Source: Papiliotrema nemorosa (taxonomy: Eukaryota; Basidiomycota; Tremellomycetes; Tremellales; Rhynchogastremaceae). From it: a DNA stretch of 64,000 nt. Position 1 is the first letter of the stretch. Each line of letters starts with the position of its first letter. The position numbers were made by a program, and so were the translations under genes. A model generated the notes under the pieces. The model saw only the letters and a list, made by a program, of their open reading frames with translations, did no database searches and was not told the DNA's origin. The stretch spans positions 310,001-374,000 of the forward strand of contig JASKOT010000017.1 in assembly GCA_032158125.1 (NCBI GenBank). The letters run 5' to 3'. Shown one piece after another: positions 10,529 through 19,494 of this stretch.

Positions 10529-11548
10529 GGTGGGCTGACAAAAAGAGAGATAGATGGGGGAGACCATCGTGCATCGGAAAGCACTATATACCCCATCCCT
10601 AGCGATGACCATCCATCTGTCCACAGACACGTCACCCGTCTTGACTCGTGTTTGCCCATGACGTCGAACGCGGTAAGAGCAAGTCAGCCAGTGACTGGAC
10701 TTATGCGCGATACGACCGTTGCGTCCCCCCTGTCATGTCCCTCGATCCCGAGCAGAGAGGTATGCCGGAATCGAGCACCCAGCCCATTCCAGCCCATTTC
10801 CACTTTGCTGGAACATGGCATGGGGCGAGATGTCAGGGTTGGTGGGAATCGGCAGTTGACGTCATCTTGACGTTTGAGTTTCCCGAGGCACAACTATCGA
10901 CATGGTGGTGTCGACCCGTGGTGATTCAGAAACGCAACTGACGAGGGACCAAGGGCATTGGTCACTGCAGACAAGCCATCGGGACAGGGCACGAGTACCG
11001 TGGAAGAGCTTGCATAACCAAGTTCGTCGCTTGCCCGCTTCCTCATCCTTTTTCCCCCTGGTGCTCCGACTTCTTGAGTTCTCGCTCTGCTTTGTTCTCC
11101 ATTTCAGCCGGAGAGCTCTGCTCTTGTTCATAATACTTTTCATGGACCAGAACCTCAAACCTATGAGCTAGCTATTCCCATCGTGAGCAGATGTATTTAC
11201 GTGCCATATTTCACGTGTCAGTAACCGTGGGACGGCATCCAGGAGAAACTCGGACAAATGCTTCAGTAGACGCAAAAGCTTACACCATGCGATTGCTCTC
11301 CACCATTCGCTCAACACGTAGGATATGCATGCTACGACACCAAAAGAAAGACATGACCAGCATGTAAGAACGCTACCTCGGGGAGAGACCTCTCTTTCCG
11401 CCTAAAAGATGGTAAACTACGTAAATAGTCGAGGCTCGAGGTATCGGTATATTGTCCCCCAAAGGATGTATTAGTCCCTCTTGCAGTAAGTACGAAAAAT
11501 AATTGTCCCATCGCCCCAAACATCGTCCTTGCCTCCTCCTGACACTGC
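10529..11548. other. Intergenic, no gene seen
   Basis: About 1 kb between the SDR start and the MSB2 stop. Open frames of 60-140 codons exist on both strands, but none shows a domain, biased composition or splice-linked continuation, and they overlap one another. It probably holds the SDR promoter and leader and the MSB2 3' UTR. Confidence 0.5.
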
Positions 11549-14500
11549 CTACTGGTTAAACTCTAGTGAATGAGCCTGAAGAGTCGGTTGTGAGATCATC
11601 CCCTTTTGCACGGCTTGGCTCCGTCGTTGGGCCGCAATGTGGTGTTGGATGTTCCCGTTACTGTTCGATGTGCTCAGATACGACTGTTGGGCCATATCCT
11701 CGAACGGATTCCGCGCAACAGGTCGTGAGGGCGGAGGGTTGGCGAACCAGCTGGTGCCAAATACGCTTGGACCGTAATTCGTAGGCGATTCGTGTCTCAG
11801 CGAAGCACCGGTCCTGACAGAGTCCAAACCCGAGATGCGGTCTCGCTGTTGTTGACGGAAAGATCGATCATTCTCGAGAGGTGAGGCGTAGAATGAGGAA
11901 GGTCGATCATCAATCTCTGACGCAGCGATCGACTCTGCTCGGGAAAGTCGCCTGTCATTGGCCGCGCCATATGTCGCATGAGCGCCTCCATCAAACATCG
12001 ACATGTGTTCCGACAATCGCTTGTGCACCGCCTTGTCGTTTGATCGCTTGACTCGCTTGTAGATCCAATAGACCAATCCGATCCAAAGTAAACCCCCAAC
12101 GGCGACACAAACGCCAATGATGATATCTCGCTTCTTGCTGCTATTGCCGCCCCCGGATTTTCCCGAGCTAGACGCAGGGGTATCACCTGTGGAGGCCGCA
12201 AGAGGGTAGGCAGTGTTGATCTGAGCGGCAAGTTGTCCTTGTATACCAGGTTGGTTGAACAAGGGAGAATTCGAAGTTTTCAAGTACGCGTTGAGCGTTT
12301 CAAACTGCGCAGACGGAATATAGGCCAGCCATTGGGTGAGCAAGCTGGTCTCCTTGCCGTCCCAGGATGCGGGTTGATACACCATTAGGCCGTACGTCTT
12401 GACATCGCCCTCTGTGATGTTGAGCGCACCAGCAATGAGAGTGGGGAAAGTGTTGAACAGCTGAGACGTGGCATCAGACGATTTGACGACAAACAACCAT
12501 GGGTACTCGTTCTCGGACAGGAGAAGCGAAATGAGGGTGTCGTCCTTGACGGGATCGTCGGTGCTGCCTGTGCCAGTGTTTGCCTGATTGATGACCGAGT
12601 TGGCGGGGACGATCAGTGTGGGGACACTGCTGGGTATAGCAGCGGTGCTGGGCAAGACCCGACTAGCGGTGGTTACAGTGTTCTGAGTCACGGTCGGCGA
12701 GGCTTGAGATTGCGACGGAGCCGAGGGGGAGCTCGTGGTCGCGACAATCAACCAAGATTGCGAAGGGGTGTAAGCGTCGTTGAAACTAGCGGTAGAAGAG
12801 GGCTGAGAGGACCAATCCGTGACCGATGGCACAGGGCTCGACCAAATTGTCGATGTTTCCGAGAACGTAACGACCTGGGATCCACTGCGGTTGGGTGCAG
12901 AAACGGTGCCAATCAATGTGGCGGTGTCCAACTCCACTGGACGGGAGGAGTAGCTGCTATCGCTCTGATAAACAGGAGACGGAGAGCCGGTGACAGGCTC
13001 CGCCGTGGATTGAGAGGATACAACGCTCACAGCGCCTTCTGAACCAGAGGCAGTTGAGCTGGACGATTGAATGGTCGAGCTGGGTGGCAGTCCATCTGGT
13101 GTTGAAGACTGCACTAGCGAAGGCTCGGATGATGATCCCACGGCACTTGTTGAGCTAGGAGGCGGCTGGACAAAGGTCACGTCGGATGACACCGGATCAG
13201 ACGGACCCGAGGAAGAAGCGGGAAACGGCGAAACAGTGGGAGATTGCTCGACGGTAGAAGAGGAAGGCAGTGTCACAATTTGCGAGTAACCTCCACTCTG
13301 CTCTGCAGTGCTGGTTGACGACACTGGAGTATCAGAAACGCCTGACGAGACTGGGGAAGCAGCGGGGCTCTCGGTATTTGATGGTTGGGGAGAGAATGTT
13401 GGGCCGAGTACGTCGGATGTCGAAGTGGGGCTAGATGTCGATGAAGCCGGGACTTCCACTACAGCTAGATGGTCAGTTTGGGAAGCGAACGGGCACTCAC
13501 AGCTTGTCACTGGATCAGAGGAGATGACAGGCGGCGGGCTAGAAGTGCTCGAAGGCAACTCATCTATACGTCAGTATATCGCTCGAGGCCAAGGTGCTCA
13601 GAATGAATGTCAAGTATGAAAGATCAAAAGAGAAGAACAAATCTCACGCTTTACTCCCTCTTGCGAGGGGGGCAAAGTTGAGGAGGAAAGAATTTGAGGA
13701 GAAAAAAGGGGATAATCTGAAAAGGCCAAAAAGGACGTTGTCGAGGATTGCGATGCGGAACTCGAAGTCGCCGTAATTGCTAGCATTGTGTTCGATGGAG
13801 GTCCCTGAGGCGAAACAGGTAGGGATGGGACAGCCGGGCTTGATGTGACCGAAGAGCTCGAAGCTTGATGCTCGCCGAGAAGCGGTGGCGACGAGTTTGG
13901 TACCGAGGTGGATGCGCTCAGGGGACTGAACGTGATTGCACCGCTCGAGGATGACGGTGTGGAGCTGACTCCGTCGGCAGAAGTAGTCGACGAAGGAACG
14001 GTAGCCACGAACGATGGCACAGAGGTGAACAATGGTGACAAGGCGCTCGAAGGAGTTGAGGGTGCGGGGCTCGGCACGCTGATAGCCGACGAAAGCGAGG
14101 CTCGTGAAACAGCGGAAGAAGTAAGTGGGTTTATGACCGGGATGCCACCCGTTGACAAGCTCGACGGAATGATCACCATGGTGGATGACGAAGAGCCCTG
14201 AACCGGTGACGGGCCTGGACTTGGCGAAGATGTCGACGGGGAGGGAGATGGAAGGACGGGCGAAGATGGCAGCGTTGCAGCTGGTGACGGCGAAGGCATG
14301 GACGGTTGGCCTATGATGCCCGGAGACGAAGGTCCACTAGCGACTGCCGGCGAACTCGACTGAGAATTGTCGAAAACGAACGTGGCGGTCTGGTTGATCG
14401 GAATGAAGATGTTCGACGTTGAAGCCTGCGTGGAGATGACAGATGAAACTCCGAGCAAACCATCGCTCGGCGAGGAGCCCAGGACCACCGGTGAAGACGG

Positions 14501-15920
14501 AACTTGCAAGACTGAATTCGACGGAGCGGGCGATTGATGAGATTCTTGGGACACACTTGCCGCTGGCGAGGATGTTCCAATCACTCCCGGCGACGAAACT
14601 GAAACCACCACAGGTGGTGCAGAAGGGGATGCCACAGGCGATGCGGCGGGGCTGGATGTCACAGCATCGCCAACAGGCGATGGCTGATTGATCGGAGAAG
14701 GTGACTCCGCTAGCTGTCGTTTATAGCGCTGTATATCGACTCGATGACCGGCTTGTTTCGAGACCGTTTTGGCTTCGGCAAAGATAATTGGCCAGTTCCA
14801 GTTGGCATAACGTTGCGTGTGGGATAAGGAAGAACAAAACAAAGAATCAAGAATCGAAAGTGAAAAAAAAGGCAGTTTGATAGAATTGAAAGACTTGAAG
14901 AGGAGATTTGCAGACTTGAAGAACTTACTTGATGAAGTGTCCGATGCTCCTAGACTCACAGAGACCTGAACCGATCCTCCGTCAGATGATGACGATGAGG
15001 TCACGGCATCTGGCGAAGAACTCGCTGTAGACGTCTGATCTCCGGTCGAATCCGAAGTCACTGTGGCGGAGTCTTGAGGACTGGTTGTAGGCGTAGACTC
15101 CATGGTCGAGGAAGTGATCTCTGACGCGGTAGAGGTAGATTCAATAGCAGAGGAGGAGGCGGCCTCTGAATCTGAAGTGCTCGATGGTTGGGATCCTTCA
15201 TCGGTGAGGACGGTCGTGGCAGACGATGCAGATACCGAGGTGGTTGAAGCAATCTCGGTTGACGACTCGACTGTGGAAGGCTGTGATGATGAAGGGATCG
15301 AGTTTTCGACACTTGTGGTAACAGCTCGTGATTCGGAAATCGATGAGTCCAGTGACTGGACCGAAGTGGAGCTCGAGCTGGACGGTTGAACCGTGGATGA
15401 AGCCGGCGAATCGGACGACGAAGGAATGGTGCTCACACCATTTGATGAAGTGACAGGTGACACCGAGGAAGGTACAGCTGAAACCTCGGCGGCAGAAGAC
15501 GATCGCTCGACAGCAGGTGCAGATGATGGCGATAAGCTCGACACCGCAGAATCACTGGAAGTTTGGGTCGCAGCGGGAGAGATGATATCTGAGAAAGCAC
15601 CCGACGCGGCGATAGAGGATGATGCGACGACGAGAGCGGGATCATCTTGCGGTTCAAGAGCGTCTCCGATGACCGTTGCCATGGCGTCAAGAACGACTGC
15701 CAATCAGCCTCGTCCTTATGCAGTTCAACCCACCATTGCCGTTCAGATCAATGTTCAGGTTTTGCCTCTCTCTCCATTTCCTACTTCTGCCGTGACCTCT
15801 GGAGACGAGAGGCGATCCATGATCCTGTCCAATGGCGAGACCAACCTGTGCGACAGCGAGGACGAGGAGGACGAAAAGCATTACGCTTGGTCCTGCTTGA
15901 CCCGCTCGTCGACGACGCAT
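11549..15920 (-). CDS. MSB2: Signalling mucin, MSB2/HKR1 family
   Basis: Msb2/Hkr1 mucins are plasma-membrane sensors feeding Cdc42 and MAPK pathways (osmostress, filamentation, cell wall). ATG at 15920 opens a signal peptide (hydrophobic core MLFVLLVLAVAQVGLAIG). After it come roughly 900 residues of Ser/Thr/Pro/Ala-rich mucin. Around residues 1000-1130 lies a globular extracellular segment with LISLLLSENEYPWLFVV, FPTLIAGALNI, MVYQP and TQWLAYIP, which matches the Hkr1-Msb2 homology domain. A single membrane span follows (IIIGVCVAVGGLLWIGLVYW) and then a tail of about 165 residues. I place four introns: 15697-15733 (37 nt), 14710-14928 (219 nt), 13564-13647 (84 nt) and 13465-13500 (36 nt). 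Removing them leaves 1332 codons including TAG at 11549-11551, an exact multiple of three. Confidence 0.88.
14710..14928 (-). other. Stop-free 219-nt intron inside the MSB2 mucin region
   Basis: The segment starts GTAAGTTC on the minus strand and ends GACAGCTAG. It is 219 nt (73 codons) with no in-frame stop, so it reads through as coding. Its translation is rich in Phe, Lys, Leu and Trp, quite unlike the Ser/Pro/Thr mucin on both sides, so I treat it as intron. Confidence 0.72.
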
Positions 15921-16933
15921 GTTCTGGGCTGATGTGGGAGGTCTAGTTTGTCGGAGAGGGTGACATGTGTCGAGGCTGCATGATCAACTGAAGCTCAGAA
16001 GCGGAGCATGGATAATTGATGGTGTTGCTGTCGCGAGAGATGGTGGAGCAACGTACGGAGTAGTGACTACGGCCGCCTGGGACGTTTGCGTGATCTCTGA
16101 CTTGGTACGCGTTTGGCGATATCCCTCAGCAACTACTCCTTGTATCGAAACGATATTTCGGGGTGCGCTATGAAAAGAGGTATTCCAGCGCAGCGAGGTC
16201 GAGTAGAGGGTGCGGACGGTGAAAGGATGGTCCGGCTGAGATGGAGAGGTCGATTTTGATGGAAAGGTTCAACGAATGACTAGATGCTGTGACAGCGTAG
16301 GAAAGTGGAGCGAGCGACTGTGTGGTTTAGGATGAGATGACGGAGAGGTCGAGGTGGTGAGAAGAGCGTGCAGGTGAGGGAAGAAGGGGAGGTAGAGAAG
16401 GTAGAATGCAATAGTGGTCGTCAAGATACAGCCAAAGTGGGTCGAGAAGCAGAAAGGGAGTGGGCAAAGTATCAGCGCTTTTCCCCGTTACCCTCTATCA
16501 TCGATCGGGAAAGGGACCAGACCCAGAGGTACAGGTACACGGTGTGTGATGGGCGACTCTGCTCACTCACCCAAAAGTAGCAACAAATAACAGCTCAAGA
16601 CGAAACAAGGTGATCCATGCGCAACCGTGTCGAATGTGTTTGTGTGTATTGTCGACGCGTCAAAGTCGTCGAGCGCGGTTGTCGAGGACTCTACTTTGTT
16701 CCTCGAGCGACACTCGAGATGATATTATAAAGATGGATGTAGATTATTCTCAAGATGCAGGGATATGGTAGTCATGTACGCTACGTTGTTGAAGACTTCC
16801 AGACCATCTGATCAGCCTCACCCATAGGACAGAAAGAGGTGTCTACCCTCAAACTGCGACTCTGCTCGGCCCCCCCCCTTTTCACACCTGATGCAAAGAA
16901 CCCTGAAAGACAGGCACGTCGTCGTGCGTGGTG

Positions 16934-17006
16934 GATTACAAACCAGCGCTGCGGATCTGTAATCACGCGTGATCCCCGATTACAAACTGGAACGAACGGA
17001 TTACGA
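16934..17006. repeat. Cluster of GATTAC motifs
   Basis: GATTACAAACC at 16934-16944, a reverse-complement copy (TGTAATC) near 16958, GATTACAAACT at 16978-16988 and GATTACG from 16999 lie within 75 bp. The spacing suggests a regulatory-factor binding cluster, but no factor can be named. Confidence 0.4.
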
Positions 17007-17425
17007 AAGACCTCCAGTGCGGCTTCATTCCCTCAAAAAATTACGCGTCGAGCATGAACGCCTTGGCGGTTTCATCGGGACAATGGCGTTTCAGCCATTC
17101 CAGAGACAGCGTTACAACATCGCATGTGGTCAAGAAGTTCAAAGGGTTCATCATGTCATTCACGCTCCTGCTTGCATGAGAATACGAGGGTCGGAGGCGA
17201 TCTACCCGACGTCCAGGGCCGACCTGAAGGGTTTATCTCCAGTCGGTCGACAAAGTATGGATTAGTGGTCTGAAAGCCTCGTAACTCTCAATCTTCTAAC
17301 GGCTCTTACCAACATGCTCAACGGATAGAGACGTATGGAACGGTGGATGTGGAAACGAGCACGACCGCCGCCCTGTCCGGCCGACCTTGGTAATGCCTGA
17401 TTGTATGGAAAGGATGGTCTAAATC

Positions 17426-17460
17426 ATATGAGGCCTCGTGGCTCGAAAATCGCCTCATAT
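17426..17460. repeat. 9-bp inverted repeat upstream of paralogue A
   Basis: ATATGAGGC at 17426-17434 and its exact complement GCCTCATAT at 17452-17460 flank a 17-nt spacer, about 65 bp before the start codon of the first array gene. It could form a hairpin in a leader or be a dimeric protein site. Confidence 0.5.
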
Positions 17461-17523
17461 TAGAACTGCCCAACTTCGACTTCTCGCCTTTCAGCAATTA
17501 TCCCCTCTCTTAAGCTGTTGTTG

Positions 17524-19217
17524 ATGTTCGACGATGTCAAGGCTACATCTTGGTCTTCAGCAATCCGTAAGTCAATATTCCGAGGTGGATGAACGCTGAC
17601 GTGCGGTCGGATAATCGAGTCCCCACTCCAATCGGGACCGCCCCGTTTCGTCAGCATGACTGGCAGCAGCAACTACGAAGCCCTACCGATCTCGCTGCAT
17701 GGATATTGATCAAAGGGAACAGAGACTTCAAACATAGGTTCTTCTCGGAGTTTCCACCATCCAAGCGGTGAGCTGATCTTGCCAAACGTCTACGAAAGAT
17801 CATCGGTGGCTGACGTCAGAAACGTACTCCAAGCTGCTCTCCATGATGCCTATCTTGGCTGGCCGTTGGTTTTCTTTGCCATCAAAGCTTCTCGGGTGAA
17901 AATTGTCCGTTACTGCCTCGAGAATGGTACCGACCCGAATGTCAAATCGCCGACCGGGATCCCACTTCTCCCTATGGCTCTACTCTGCTTTGAGAACCAC
18001 GTGAAATTGGAGATGGTTCGAGTCATCTTGGAAGGTAAAGCGGATCCTTCACTGATTCCGCTTGACGCGGATGATCCTATCCCAAGCTGGATAAGAAGCC
18101 AAGATTCCCCGACCATTTTGCAGAAACTCCGAGCGGAAATCACCCCGGATATCAGGTACGAGCTGCGCGCATGGAGCTCAATTGCTAATGACCGAGGATG
18201 GAGCTGGAGAAAGCTCGGATGGATCATTTCAAGAGTTCGCAGCCTCGACCTATTCTGGTTTGCAAGACCTCAATCCCCCCAGGATTGAGGAAGAAGGCAG
18301 CTCGAGTCATTGCTCTTGCGTGTGAGTGTCACCAGTAATCTACTGAGTCTGACTGACGATATGATCTCAGCCGACAAGACGACCACGAAATTTGACATCA
18401 ACATCATCAGTAAATTTCTGTTGGTCACTGAGTGGTTCTCTGCCTCATGTGTAGTTGAGAAGATGGGAGCCAGTAGGGATGAGAGGACGCGACACACTAT
18501 CTCGGGAGACACCCTCTGTGATCAACCTGAACTTCAAGCGGGGTACTACCACGTTGGGGGTTATGGAGACAAAGTGAGCGAAGGAGGGAATAAAGGTGCC
18601 CTGCTGGAACTTATGGCAGCTTCTCATCGATGACTTTATTCGTCGATGCAGAGGGCGAACAGGGGTGCTGGTCGTAAATGACCTGACTAAAGATCTTGAT
18701 GATCAGGATGACGCCATAGCGGAGCTGGCACGGATCTGGCGGTCCGGTGAGCGTGCTCGACTTGCTCAGCTGAAACTGTGTAGGCGAGTACAAGAGCAAG
18801 ATCAACGGATTCGTCTACGATCTGGCAAAGTGAGCATTCGCACAAGCTTGACTGACATCACAGCATTACGCTTTTGCTTACGATCCGAACCGGGTGTGCA
18901 ATGACGTCTCCTCTGGCGATTCAAGACCTCATGCGAGACTACTCAGAAGTCGTGAGCTACTCAGAGTTTTGTATGACGCGCTGCTTACTATGAAGGATTC
19001 ACTTGTGCCGCTCGTTCACGCTTACGGTTTGTGGCCAGAGCAGGTTTCCTCGCAGGATATCGGGGAGGTGATCAACTCTCTGGCTGGGAATCAGCTGTCC
19101 AGTAAGGCTCGGCTGGTGTCTTCGGACGAAAGCATGGGAATGCGAGCTGTTCCTCCCCATGGTACTCGAGCTTCAGACCTGGACGACTCGATCTTCGGCG
19201 GTTTCGGAAGACTTTAA
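17524..19217 (+). CDS. Array paralogue A: ankyrin-like + degenerate ClpB-type AAA+ protein, no zinc fingers (about 435 aa)
   Basis: I cannot assign a known gene. ATG 17524 starts a short exon ending TSWSSAI, and the next exon contains DLAAWILIKGNRDF. An ankyrin-like block follows (ALHDAYLGWPLVFFAI, VRYCLENGTDPNVKSPTGIP, VILEGKADPSLIP). Several introns later comes a module collinear with the ClpB/Hsp104 second AAA+ domain. It has a strand RVIALA where Walker A should be, a helix LLIDDFIRRCRGR, a Walker-B-like strand GVLVVNDLTK, then ELARIWRSGEYKSK, FVYDLAN and ITLLLTI (sensor-1 strand). The Walker A Gly-Lys-Thr and the Walker B Asp-Glu are absent. The protein ends FGGFGRL with TAA at 19215-19217. 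Identity with paralogues B and C rests on matching motif order and intron positions. The CCCH fingers of B and C have no counterpart upstream. Confidence 0.68.
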
Positions 19218-19494
19218 GAGATGAGCTCGGGATGATCCGCAAAATTGGGACATGTAGAGGCGGGATATACAAATTATGCTGGGAAGTATGTAGACGTATC
19301 GAATACACATGGCCATGGTATACTATGCAGAGTTTCTCTGACAAGTCAAAGGGTTCCTGCCATGAAGATCAAAGATCTACGAAGGATCGTCGGTTCCGAG
19401 GCGAGACCGGGTTACGTGTGCAGACGGGGAGACCCCGCTTTCAGCCCTTGCTCATCTCTTCCTCACTCATGACCACAATCAATTCTACGTAAAC
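19218..19494. other. Intergenic between paralogues A and B
   Basis: This 277-bp gap shows no gene. It must hold the terminator of A and the promoter of B. Confidence 0.45.

Larger units (their letters stand above)
15921..17523. promoter_or_regulatory. Large divergent intergenic region between MSB2 and the tandem array
   Basis: About 1.6 kb without a supported gene. From roughly 16180 to 16460 the plus strand is purine-rich, i.e. pyrimidine-rich on the MSB2 sense strand, as expected of an MSB2 leader/promoter. Around 16934-17006 the motif GATTAC occurs three times (twice as GATTACAAAC), with a reverse copy GTAATC between. A 9-bp inverted repeat lies at 17426-17460. No zinc-finger exons like those of the next two paralogues were found here. 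Confidence 0.5.

Noticed and set aside
10448..11171. Overlapping frames of 90-140 codons downstream of the SDR gene
   Set aside because: Several frames overlap on both strands with no family resemblance or consistent splicing.
12704..13619. Plus-strand frames across the MSB2 gene, also 13908-14201 and 15102-15932
   Set aside because: These are antisense images of Ser/Pro/Thr codons (Gly/Glu/Val/Asp-rich); no start context, domain or splice signals.
14710..14928. Coding reading of the 219-nt stop-free segment in MSB2
   Set aside because: It has GTAAGT and CTAG borders and a Phe/Lys/Trp-rich translation out of keeping with the mucin; treated as intron.
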